Shown here: one piece after another, positions 17,262-24,762 of the stretch
Layout of the letters: each line of letters starts with the position of its first letter
Numbering within the stretch: position 1 is the first letter of the stretch
NCBI GenBank assembly: GCA_002503055.1
Contig: DAQX01000023.1
Span: forward strand, 20,495-84,494
From: Euryarchaeota archaeon UBA86
GTDB taxonomy: Archaea > Thermoplasmatota > Poseidoniia > Poseidoniales > Thalassarchaeaceae
Direction of reading: 5' to 3'
Length of the DNA: 64,000 bases
Notes under the pieces: model-generated
What the model was told of the DNA's origin: nothing
Databases searched by the model: none
Seen by the model: the letters and a program-made list of their open reading frames with translations, nothing else
Program-made: the position numbers and the translations under genes

Positions 17262-18262
17262 CCGTCTTCGACGGCCATGTAATGAGGGACGAAATCGTCT
17301 CAAGTATGCTAGATGGTGAAGCAGACCTTGAGACTAGCAAATACCTAGACAGGTTAGTCGAACTCTCATTACTAGAGGAAGCTGAACACCAGTTCCTGAT
17401 TGATCCATTCGATAGATCGGTAGCCCTCGTCTTCCAGTTGTTTCAGTCATCTGACCTAGATCCATGGGATGTCGATTTGTCGACCTTCATTGAGATGTTC
17501 AATCGAAGAATCGAAGATGCCGAAAATATCGACTTACCAACATGTGGCAGACTAGTTCGTATGGCCTGGTGTATTCTTCGTGGCCAAGCGGCTTCACTAC
17601 TTGATAGACAAGAGAGGGCCTTTGAGGAAGAAGAGGAAGAGATTTGGGAGTTTGATGGAGGCTGGGAGGCAGACTTCGATGATGCAGACTACAACTTCTC
17701 TGTGGGGGTACTCTCTGGGGCGGCATCCGAGACCCTGCCTCAGATGTTCGAAGGTCGTATCCATCGAGACGAGAGCCGCCCCGTCACTCTTGGCGAATTA
17801 CTAATGGGTTTACAGGACGCAGGAAGATTGGCCGCAGAGCAGAGGATGCGCGAAGAGATTGCCAAGGAGAGACGCGATGCCCATGAAAGGGCCAGAGAAA
17901 GATTCAGCGGAAGTCTGCATATCGAGGATCTCGAGGGTGACCTAAAGAGGACTTGGGAATCACTCAAATTGCGTTCCGACGCCGGCGAACCTGTTTCTCT
18001 GAAACTACTCGTAGATGACCTGACTTCGAAGTCTATGGAAGAAGGAATTCCTTTGGAGGAAGCCGAAGCAGAGGCACAAGTAGCAGCATTAATCTCCGCT
18101 CTTTTCCTTACCAACAGAGGCTTCGTTGATCTCAAGCAGAATAGTGGCAGGAATGGGGATATCACGCTCAGAGACCTCTGGGACGAGGAAGATGACTTCA
18201 CCACTCTCTCCCTCAGACTTAATCCCAAGCCTAAGATTCAGGGGGTGTCCGAACTTGTCTAA
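17258..18262 (+). CDS. scpA: Segregation and condensation protein A (kleisin)
   Basis: A 334-residue kleisin. Its N-terminal region shows the ScpA pattern FDRSVALVFQLFQSSDLDPWDVDLSTFIEMF, which binds the SMC neck, and the C-terminal winged-helix-like part includes VAALISALFLTNRGFVDLKQN. The middle (about 120-220) is acidic and charged. The ATG overlaps the smc stop by four bases (ATGA), so translation is probably coupled. ScpA bridges the two SMC heads and recruits ScpB. Confidence 0.92.
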   Translation: MTVFDGHVMRDEIVSSMLDGEADLETSKYLDRLVELSLLEEAEHQFLIDPFDRSVALVFQLFQSSDLDPWDVDLSTFIEMFNRRIEDAENIDLPTCGRLVRMAWCILRGQAASLLDRQERAFEEEEEEIWEFDGGWEADFDDADYNFSVGVLSGAASETLPQMFEGRIHRDESRPVTLGELLMGLQDAGRLAAEQRMREEIAKERRDAHERARERFSGSLHIEDLEGDLKRTWESLKLRSDAGEPVSLKLLVDDLTSKSMEEGIPLEEAEAEAQVAALISALFLTNRGFVDLKQNSGRNGDITLRDLWDEEDDFTTLSLRLNPKPKIQGVSELV

Positions 18263-18872
18263 TCCAGAACTTTCGACTATCCTTGAAGCAATACTGTTCG
18301 GAGCAGGTAGATCAATGTCGGTGGAGGAATTATCTGAATTACTTGAGAAACCAGCATCAGAGGTTGAAGAATCTCTTCGGCAGTTACAATCTACAATCCG
18401 CAGACGTCGAGACTCTGCTTTGCAATTATCCGATGTAGCAGGTAGGTGGATTTTCGAAGTCAGGCCCGGACTTTCTCCACATCTACCCGAGTCATTCAGG
18501 GCAGATATCCCTCAGAGATTGCTTCCTGCAGCAGCCTTAGTGGCCTACCATCAGCCCATGGCACAATCACAACTGGTGGATATGCTCGGCCAGCGAGCCT
18601 ACGAGCATGTCAGAGATCTCGCTAAGATGGGCCTACTCGACCGCAGAAGAGACGGCCTAACTCGTAGGCTTACGACCACTCGCAGGTTCGCTGAATACTT
18701 CGGATGCCCGGAGATAGAGTACAGAAAGGTACGCTCATGGTTCAGACAAGAGGCAGAGAAGATGGGACTTACGAGTGCCCAATTGGCCGCCTCACTAGCT
18801 CCTGAAGAGCAGTTGTCAATCAATGAATTCTCAGATGAATCATCTGATGAGGGCACACTAGAGGTCGAGTAA
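18255..18872 (+). CDS. scpB: Segregation and condensation protein B
   Basis: A 205-residue protein of two winged-helix domains. N-terminal STILEAILFGAGRSMSVEELSELL and later LPAAALVAYHQPMAQSQLVDMLGQRAYEHVRDLAKMGLLDRRRDGLTRRLTTTRRFAEYFG are typical ScpB elements. No ATG is suitably placed: longer in-frame starts would lie deep inside scpA. The TTG at 18255 gives the normal ScpB start (SNPELSTILEA), overlaps the scpA stop and has GGGGGTG about 8 bp upstream, so I chose it. Third gene of the smc-scpA-scpB operon. Confidence 0.9.
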   Translation: MSNPELSTILEAILFGAGRSMSVEELSELLEKPASEVEESLRQLQSTIRRRRDSALQLSDVAGRWIFEVRPGLSPHLPESFRADIPQRLLPAAALVAYHQPMAQSQLVDMLGQRAYEHVRDLAKMGLLDRRRDGLTRRLTTTRRFAEYFGCPEIEYRKVRSWFRQEAEKMGLTSAQLAASLAPEEQLSINEFSDESSDEGTLEVE

Positions 18873-20168
18873 TTACTCGGATCTGAGTTTTACCAACTCT
18901 TCTTCTACAGCCTTCTGAGTGATTCTTCCGCCTTGAGCGCGCAGTCTAGCAGCCACGGCATCTACCTCGCCACCCTCTGCTCCTGCGGTAACAGCCATAT
19001 TTCTCACATGGAGCTTCATGTGTCCAGCTTGGATGCCAACTGTAGCAAGCGCCCTGAGTGCTCCCAAGTTCTGTACCAATCCAGCAGCCGCCATCACCTT
19101 AGCAAGTTCATCTGCTGTTGTTATTCCCATTAGGGCGACATTTGCTTGTGCCGCAGGATGTACGCGCACAGCGCCTCCAACTAGACCTACTGCCATTGGA
19201 AGCTCAATAGATCCTACCAGGTTGCCAGCACTATCACTTTCCCAGTGCGTGAGTGATCCGTATACTCTCTTATGTGAGGCAAAACTGTGAGCCCCAGACT
19301 CGATAGCTCTCCAGTCTTGTCCACATGCAATTGCTATAGCAGAAATTGCATTCATGATTCCCTTATTGTGAGTCGTTGCACGGAATGGATCCGCCTTAGC
19401 GAAGTGGTATGCTTGAAGAATCCCCTCAATTACCTCAGCACCTTGGACAGCATCTCCCTTATCTGACATCTCTTCCGGAGTGAAAACAGCACTAACTCGA
19501 GCCAATCTGTGGACTGCCAAATTACTGATTATTCTTAGAATAACAGTTCCTCCAGTCATTCCTTCTATCTTGGGGGCGATGGTTTCAGCCATAGTATTGA
19601 CAGCATTTGCACCCATTGCATCTCTACAATCAACTAAAATGTGGACAATCACCATAGAACCAGACTCAGTTTCAATGATTTTAGCCTCAATATCCCTACA
19701 TCCACCACCAAATTTGACTAAAATTGGGTCAACTTCATTGCACGAATCAATCAAATCTTGCTTATTGTCGATAATTGACTCCATCGCAGATACAGGATTA
19801 TCGCAATCAACGACTTGGATTTGGCCAATCATTACCGGGTCATCATTGTTTGAAACAAAACCTCCTTTCTGATGGCATCTCTTTGCCATGTTACTGGCAG
19901 CCGCAACCACACTAGGCTCTTCCAAAACGAAAGGCACCAGGTAGTGATCTCCATCGACTACGAAGTTGGTCGCCACTCCAATAGGAAGGGAGTATGTTCC
20001 AACTACATTCTCTATCATTCTGTCTGCAGCCTCTTCAGACAACTCCCCACTAGCTGACCAAGCCCCAACCTGTTCAGGAGTTAGTCCTGCTAATTCTGCT
20101 AGCATCTCTCTGCGTTCCGAAACTGATAGTTTGTAGAATCCCTCTAGGCGACTGCTGTCTACTGGCAT
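18873..20168 (-). CDS. hmgA: Hydroxymethylglutaryl-CoA reductase, class II type
   Basis: A 431-residue HMG-CoA reductase, making mevalonate for archaeal isoprenoid lipids. Motifs: ENVVGTYSLPIGVATNF (about 53-69, catalytic Glu), DAMGANAVNTMAE (about 180-192), a middle region GIMNAISAIAIACGQDWRAIE, and the C-terminal GHMKLHVRN with the catalytic His. The short soluble form without a membrane anchor and the YKLSVSERREML start are typical of class II enzymes, which are bacterial in origin but known in Archaeoglobus, Thermoplasma and related archaea, where they replace the class I archaeal enzyme. It abuts scpB tail to tail with no spacer. The upstream region has a 14-bp palindrome and the GCGTTAAT array. 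Confidence 0.95.
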   Translation of the reverse strand: MPVDSSRLEGFYKLSVSERREMLAELAGLTPEQVGAWSASGELSEEAADRMIENVVGTYSLPIGVATNFVVDGDHYLVPFVLEEPSVVAAASNMAKRCHQKGGFVSNNDDPVMIGQIQVVDCDNPVSAMESIIDNKQDLIDSCNEVDPILVKFGGGCRDIEAKIIETESGSMVIVHILVDCRDAMGANAVNTMAETIAPKIEGMTGGTVILRIISNLAVHRLARVSAVFTPEEMSDKGDAVQGAEVIEGILQAYHFAKADPFRATTHNKGIMNAISAIAIACGQDWRAIESGAHSFASHKRVYGSLTHWESDSAGNLVGSIELPMAVGLVGGAVRVHPAAQANVALMGITTADELAKVMAAAGLVQNLGALRALATVGIQAGHMKLHVRNMAVTAGAEGGEVDAVAARLRAQGGRITQKAVEEELVKLRSE

Positions 20169-20202
20169 AGTATCATTACGGCCCGGAGAATAGGGCTTCT
20201 AA

Positions 20203-20216
20203 CTGTTTGCAAACAG
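20203..20216. promoter_or_regulatory. 14-bp perfect palindrome upstream of HMG-CoA reductase
   Basis: CTGTTTGCAAACAG, 35-48 bp ahead of the reductase start (20168) and just upstream of a weak TATA-like CCTATTC. Placement suits an operator next to the promoter's BRE/TATA region. Regulator unknown. Confidence 0.42.
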
Positions 20217-20269
20217 GGAACTTAGCGACGAAGTTGGCCCTACCTCCTACTCCGATTAGGCCAAATTAA

Positions 20270-20330
20270 GCGTTAATTTAACCATTAACGCATCATTAAC
20301 GCATCATTAAAGCGTTAATAAAGCGTTAAT
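20270..20330. repeat. GCGTTAAT iteron-like array (five copies, two orientations)
   Basis: Five exact copies of GCGTTAAT or its complement: forward at 20270, 20312 and 20323, reverse at 20284 and 20295. Neighbouring same-strand copies are 11 bp apart, about one helical turn. The inner four form two 19-bp arms (20284-20302 and 20312-20330) that are inverted with only two mismatches around a 9-bp AT-rich centre. The array lies in the 279-bp space between the divergent HMG-CoA reductase gene and a AAA+/winged-helix gene. It could be a multi-site operator or a replication or partition site; nothing here proves either. Confidence 0.75.
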
Positions 20331-20447
20331 CTGGGAGAAATCATTTCGCTGCACTGTAAGGATATGAATGAATCAAGACATCTCGGAATCCGTGAAAAAC
20401 CCGTTAAATCGCCCTATGGAAAGCGTCAGAATGCGTGAACATTAAGA

Positions 20448-22265
20448 ATGATTGAAGCCGCTACTAGGCCAATGATTTCAGAGGCGGTCTCATTGCTTGA
20501 TTTACCTCCTTTGAGGGGCAACCCCTTCGACCACCGCCCGATTGAACCTTCTAGGGCCCAGGACCTAGTCGGTCGAGATTCGTTGATGATTAGACTGCGC
20601 GAGTACATTATCTCAGAATCTCCCAGAAACATTCTGTTAGTAGGAGATTCGGGAAGCGGGAGGACATCAATGGTGAACGCACTTTCTTCCCAAGCCAGAA
20701 ACAAGTTCGTCAGTCAGTTCTGGCCCGAAACAGATCCAGTAAACTCGATTCTAAACGAACTTTCAGTACATTTCGCAGGTTATGAAATCCCTAGAACTAC
20801 TTCTCGACTGTGTGAGTCATTAGTTGAGATGCTAGACAAAGAGACTGGGCCATTGCCCCTAATTGCTCTAGATTACCCTACTTCGACTCCTTTGAATGAG
20901 CTATTGACCAGAATCACACCTCTATTACAGAGACTTAGGGCACTAGTCATAGTTACAGCAACATCTTCGCAATTAAAATCTCTTGATGAGGAGATTGTTG
21001 AAGCATATGATATCGAACAACTCAATGATTTCTCTAAGCAGGAAGTACAGAAACTAGCGGACAATCTAATCCGTAGAAAGGCCCGCGAGAGGTGGATAAT
21101 CAATCCTCAACTTATGGATGCACTGATGGAACGCACAGGAGGGCACCCTCGCGATGTTGTGAAACTGTGTAGAGACTTACTGGATGAGCGTAGAGGCAAT
21201 GGCTCTGAGGGCACATTAGAGAGACTAATGTCTTGGAGTGGCAGGATAGATGATGTCCCAGAAGTGCCGTTCGAACCTGAAAATGAATCAGAAGAGCCAG
21301 TGGAAGGTTTGGAAACCACTGAGGTGGAGAATTTTGAGGAGGAAGACGAGAACCCTGCAGAAGATTCCGATGACTGGGACATTGAACCTGATGACATGTG
21401 GGAAGATGTTATCGAGCCCGAAGATGATCCTGTTTGGGATGAGACAATTCCCGAAATTGAGGACGATTGGTCCGAACAAGAGCCACCGGAACCATCCAAT
21501 CCCCCCGAAGAAGGCCAAGGGACCTTAGATTCCTATGTCCCAATCGTAGATGCCACTGAAGAACAGTCGCGAACTCCAGTTACAGGGGCTTTTGGAGGAT
21601 TGCTTAGCCGAACCGTGGTTACCGGGGATGAGATGCCAAAAGAGCCCGACGGAAAGCCAGTAACGGTTGCCAATTCTGAACCAAAGCCTTTCATCCCATC
21701 AACAAACCGACCTGTAGTTCAAGATCCAGATCCAGCGTTCGAATCACAAGCCATTCCTGATACATCGATTACTCCTGCAGAGGAAGTCTCTGTGATGTCG
21801 GATGAAGGGGCTCTTTGGACTGCTGACCCAAGCCTTGGAGTGGTGCCCGAGGTCCCCGAACAACCCGAACCAGAGAAAACCCTCTTTGATTTGGATCACA
21901 CTCCTGAGTTAGTTGAACCCGAGCCCGAACCTGAGATTATCACTACGCCACCGCCATCTCCTCCCGCAATCCCTCAAATTCCTGTCCTACCTAGTGGGCC
22001 TAATTGGGAGCCGGATGAGCCCTTTGATAAATCCAGATTTGCATATATTTCAGATAATGAGAGGACAATTCTTGAGGCGGCTGCTGGAAGAGAAGTTTCT
22101 CCTTCAGATGCCGAATTACAAGCCGTATTGGAAGTCGGTAGGACCAGACTTTCTCAGATATTCAACGGACTTCGCAGAGCGGGACTACTTTCCGTCAGAA
22201 AGCAAGGTAGAACCAGGCTGTTCAAGCTCAGCAATATTGCCTCTACCGAACTCGGAATGAATTAG
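20448..22265 (+). CDS. Degenerate AAA+ (Orc/STAND-like) protein with acidic linker and winged helix
   Basis: This 605-residue protein has three parts. Residues ~30-265 form an Orc1/Cdc6- or STAND-like AAA+ module: RAQDLVGRDSLMIRLREYI, a P-loop GDSGSGRTS (66-74), a hydrophobic strand LPLIALDYP in the Walker B place, VIVTATSS as sensor 1, and GGHPRDVVKLCRDLL like a sensor 2/lid. The P-loop Lys is Arg and the Walker B Glu is missing, so ATP hydrolysis is doubtful. Residues ~265-525 are acidic and Pro-rich, probably disordered. Residues ~530-605 form a winged helix (LEVGRTRLSQIFNGLRRAGLLSVRKQGRTRLFKLS). I infer a DNA-binding regulator or initiator-like protein. It starts 118 bp after the GCGTTAAT array. 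Confidence 0.6.
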   Translation: MIEAATRPMISEAVSLLDLPPLRGNPFDHRPIEPSRAQDLVGRDSLMIRLREYIISESPRNILLVGDSGSGRTSMVNALSSQARNKFVSQFWPETDPVNSILNELSVHFAGYEIPRTTSRLCESLVEMLDKETGPLPLIALDYPTSTPLNELLTRITPLLQRLRALVIVTATSSQLKSLDEEIVEAYDIEQLNDFSKQEVQKLADNLIRRKARERWIINPQLMDALMERTGGHPRDVVKLCRDLLDERRGNGSEGTLERLMSWSGRIDDVPEVPFEPENESEEPVEGLETTEVENFEEEDENPAEDSDDWDIEPDDMWEDVIEPEDDPVWDETIPEIEDDWSEQEPPEPSNPPEEGQGTLDSYVPIVDATEEQSRTPVTGAFGGLLSRTVVTGDEMPKEPDGKPVTVANSEPKPFIPSTNRPVVQDPDPAFESQAIPDTSITPAEEVSVMSDEGALWTADPSLGVVPEVPEQPEPEKTLFDLDHTPELVEPEPEPEIITTPPPSPPAIPQIPVLPSGPNWEPDEPFDKSRFAYISDNERTILEAAAGREVSPSDAELQAVLEVGRTRLSQIFNGLRRAGLLSVRKQGRTRLFKLSNIASTELGMN

Positions 22266-22272
22266 GTGCCTC

Positions 22273-22563
22273 ATGTCGAATACTAATGTCACAATCGAAC
22301 TCGTTGAGAAGTATCTTGCTCTGACCGAGGAAGCTAGATCTAAGGCAACTCCTATTGCAAACGGAGATTCCGAAGAAGAGAGACTTGTATCAATGCTCAG
22401 AATGTGCGATGATTATGCATCAGACGCTAGGCACTTCATGCAGGAAGGAGACCTAGTACGAGCCTTCGGGGCAATCAATTACTCGCACGCGTGGCTAGAC
22501 GCAGCTGTTAGAATCGGTTTACTGGATGGCCATGGTGACGATCGATTATTCACATTACCTTAG
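22273..22563 (+). CDS. DUF357 family protein
   Basis: A 96-residue helical protein with the archaeal DUF357 signature: YASDARHFMQEGDLVRAFGAINYSHAWLDAAVRIGLL. Family members are small archaeal proteins of unproven function, often near PIN-domain or translation genes. It begins 7 bp after the AAA+/wHTH gene, so it is probably cotranscribed, and its stop overlaps the convergent PIN gene by four bases. Confidence 0.8.
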   Translation: MSNTNVTIELVEKYLALTEEARSKATPIANGDSEEERLVSMLRMCDDYASDARHFMQEGDLVRAFGAINYSHAWLDAAVRIGLLDGHGDDRLFTLP

Positions 22564-22928
22564 GCCTCGACCAGCCTTAGATATCGTCCAGAGGCAACCT
22601 CGATGTATGATCCACCTTCCTCAATCAACCTTCTCTTTAGTTCGGTATCAACTGTTAACACCGCCCATCCCCTTTCCGAGGACAGTCTTACAAGCATCTC
22701 ATCAGGATGCCTCACTCCTTCTAAGTCTTGAATAATTTCACAGCGTTTTCTTAGCAATTCTAGAAGCAGACCTTTCTGCTTTTCAGATACAGATTCGAGT
22801 TCTCTATCTACGCATTCAAGTAACTTCAAGTCTGCAACTCCGACTACTTCCTTCATACTCGCATCCAAGTTTAGCCGCGCCTCAATTAGTGCAACCCACC
22901 CACAAGCGTCTACCAAGACGCCGACCAT
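22560..22928 (-). CDS. PIN-domain nuclease, FCF1/Nob1-like archaeal type
   Basis: A 122-residue PIN domain. Conserved acidic residues are visible in VLVDACGWVALIE (first Asp), CVDRELESV (Glu), RHPDEMLVRLSSE (Asp/Glu) and WAVLTVDTELKRRLIEEG (Asp). The last segment resembles archaeal Fcf1-like rRNA-processing PIN proteins (VATND-x-LR pattern) more than VapC toxins, and no antitoxin-like gene lies beside it. It starts 4 bp after the aIF2-gamma stop, so it is likely part of an S6e-aIF2-gamma-PIN transcript, which fits a ribosome-related role. Confidence 0.75.
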   Translation of the reverse strand: MVGVLVDACGWVALIEARLNLDASMKEVVGVADLKLLECVDRELESVSEKQKGLLLELLRKRCEIIQDLEGVRHPDEMLVRLSSERGWAVLTVDTELKRRLIEEGGSYIEVASGRYLRLVEA

Positions 22929-22932
22929 TGAA

Positions 22933-24180
22933 TCACCCAGCGATTGAGCCGTGGCCGATTAATCGCCATCTAGAACCAACTCTTCTGGATAATGTGACCC
23001 GACTCCCGGATTTTGCACATATTGGCAGACGTAGTTGAATGGTCGCAGAACCTCCTTTAGCGGAAGAAACAGTACCTACACTAGTTGCTGTAGCCGAATT
23101 AATCATCAACATCTCATTGTTCTGTAGGGGCTTTATTGAACCAGCTTCACCCTCTCCAGATGAGACCATCTTCTCTAACAATTCCAACTTTAGGTTCAAT
23201 TCTTCCCAAATCGGAGGTAATTCTCCTTCTCTTGCCATGACCTGGCCTGACAACTCGTCCGCCTTGGTAGACATCGGATCCATAGGGGTGGCAATTCCGC
23301 ACAGGCCCCCTGCGTGAACTAAATCTAGATCCAAACCTCCTCCTTTCAGACTCTCAATCTTGGTTGGGATTGGTTTCCATGTTGTCTGTCCTCCAGATTG
23401 GACTCTTCTCCCAGGGGCAATCAGAATAGAATCTCCAACATTGAATGATCCCTCGACAATACTCCCGCCAATGATTCCTCCAGACAATCCATTGGGCCTA
23501 GTTCCTGGTCGATTAACATCGAATGAGCGTGCCACATACATCAGGCCAGATTCATCCGCAGTCCTATCCGGTGTCGGGATTACATCCTCGATTGCCTGAA
23601 TCAGAACATCGAGGTTGACATCATGATGTGCCGAAACTGGAATAATCGGTGCAGATTCGGCAATCGTGCCCTCTAAGAAACTCTGGATTTCAGCATATGA
23701 CTCCCGAGCCCTCTCTCTAGAAACAATGTCTATCTTGTTTTGAACTACTACTATGTTCTCTATACCAGCAATCTGTAGTGCTGCCAGATGTTCTCTCGTC
23801 TGTGGCTGGGGACACTTCTCAGTGGCTGAGATTAGGAGCATCGCTCCATCCATTATCGATGCTCCAGAAATCATGACTGCCATGAGCGTCTCGTGCCCGG
23901 GAGCATCGACAAAAGATACCACTCGGAGTAATTCATCATCCGAATCATCAGCTCCATCAGGATGTTTTCCTCTAACATAGTAATTATCTTGCGCAGTCTT
24001 GTAGAATGCTGTATCGGCATAACCCAGTTTGATGCTGATACCGCGCTTCCGCTCCTCGGAGTGAGTGTCGGTCCATACTCCAGATAGGGCTTGAGTCAAA
24101 GTCGTCTTACCGTGGTCTACGTGACCGACCATTCCGATGTTTACTTCTGGCTGCTTCGGAAGACTACCCAGATTAATCAC
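22933..24180 (-). CDS. eif2g: Translation initiation factor aIF2 subunit gamma
   Basis: A 415-residue GTPase that delivers initiator tRNA to the ribosome. G motifs: GHVDHGKTTLTQ (G1, 19-30), DAPGHETLM (G3, about 92-100), NKID (G4). The long PQTREHLAALQIAGI stretch and the region after the G domain (GLSGGIIGGSIVEGSF, CGIATPMDP) are specific for aIF2-gamma rather than EF-Tu. Unusually, the zinc knuckle that normally sits between G2 and G3 with four Cys is missing; residues 53-88 contain no Cys and are Asp-rich. Start is GTG at 24180, nine bases after the S6e stop. Confidence 0.96.
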   Translation of the reverse strand: MINLGSLPKQPEVNIGMVGHVDHGKTTLTQALSGVWTDTHSEERKRGISIKLGYADTAFYKTAQDNYYVRGKHPDGADDSDDELLRVVSFVDAPGHETLMAVMISGASIMDGAMLLISATEKCPQPQTREHLAALQIAGIENIVVVQNKIDIVSRERARESYAEIQSFLEGTIAESAPIIPVSAHHDVNLDVLIQAIEDVIPTPDRTADESGLMYVARSFDVNRPGTRPNGLSGGIIGGSIVEGSFNVGDSILIAPGRRVQSGGQTTWKPIPTKIESLKGGGLDLDLVHAGGLCGIATPMDPMSTKADELSGQVMAREGELPPIWEELNLKLELLEKMVSSGEGEAGSIKPLQNNEMLMINSATATSVGTVSSAKGGSATIQLRLPICAKSGSRVTLSRRVGSRWRLIGHGSIAG

Positions 24181-24189
24181 CCCGCCGAA

Positions 24190-24687
24190 TCACTCCTCTT
24201 CTCCGGAGGACTTCTCGACGGCTTCTGGCTCCTCGACGAGGCCGAATATGGCGTCGAGAGAGCGGTTTCCAGATTCGACAATCTTGAGATTAATCTGGCG
24301 AGTATCCTGGCTGATTACATTGCCCCGGAGTCTACGCCTCTTCCTCAATCCATCGTACTTGTATCGGTAGACTCTACCCTTCTTCTTGACATACTTCTTC
24401 CCCTTGTAGCCAGTTCCTGCAGTAGTCAGGACCGATTTGATTGCACTTCCATCTAGTTCTGGCCTCATTGGCCTTCCAGTCAAATCAGATCCACCAGTAA
24501 TCTCCAGTTTGTATCCATTGAGGGCTTTATCGCCTTCTCCAACGAACATTCCATCTACTGAATCTCCTATCTTCTTACCTAGGAAGTGGTTGTAGTTAGA
24601 GCCGGTGATGTCCATACTGAATGCCCTTCCTCCGGATGAAGGAACGGTGTCATTCACTACCGCTTTGAAGACCTGCTCTGCTGCCAC
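24190..24687 (-). CDS. rps6e: Ribosomal protein S6e
   Basis: A 165-residue protein of the small subunit. S6e patterns: NHFLGKKIGDSVDG, GYKLEITGGSDLTGRPMRPELDG, and KGRVYRYKYDGLRKRRRLRGNVIS. The C-terminus carries an acidic extension (EEPEAVEKSSGEEE). GTG start at 24687 with AGAGGTGG upstream and a TATA box at 24722-24730. First gene of a transcript with aIF2-gamma and the PIN protein, an arrangement common in archaea. Confidence 0.95.
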   Translation of the reverse strand: MAAEQVFKAVVNDTVPSSGGRAFSMDITGSNYNHFLGKKIGDSVDGMFVGEGDKALNGYKLEITGGSDLTGRPMRPELDGSAIKSVLTTAGTGYKGKKYVKKKGRVYRYKYDGLRKRRRLRGNVISQDTRQINLKIVESGNRSLDAIFGLVEEPEAVEKSSGEEE

Positions 24688-24721
24688 ACGACCACCTCTG
24701 AACGGCCTCCCGACTAAAGGC

Positions 24722-24730
24722 CCCTATAAG
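24722..24730 (-). promoter_or_regulatory. TATA box for the S6e operon
   Basis: CTTATAGGG on the minus strand, about 39 bp before the GTG at 24687; predicts a start near 24700 and a 13-nt leader containing AGAGGTGG. Confidence 0.45.
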
Positions 24731-24740
24731 AGCGGTTCGG

Positions 24741-24757
24741 AAGCGCCGTAGGCGCTT
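24741..24757 (-). terminator. Triloop hairpin downstream of orc1/cdc6
   Basis: AAGCGCC and GGCGCTT, 7-bp perfect arms around a 3-nt loop, 5 bp after the orc1/cdc6 stop and upstream of the S6e promoter. Same design as the hairpin after the ATP synthase operon. Confidence 0.4.
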
Positions 24758-24762
24758 GAAAA

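Noticed and set aside
22560..22928. PIN gene as a VapC toxin
   Set aside because: No antitoxin-like gene is beside it, and the motif spacing fits Fcf1/Nob1-like ribosomal PIN proteins in a transcript with S6e and aIF2-gamma.
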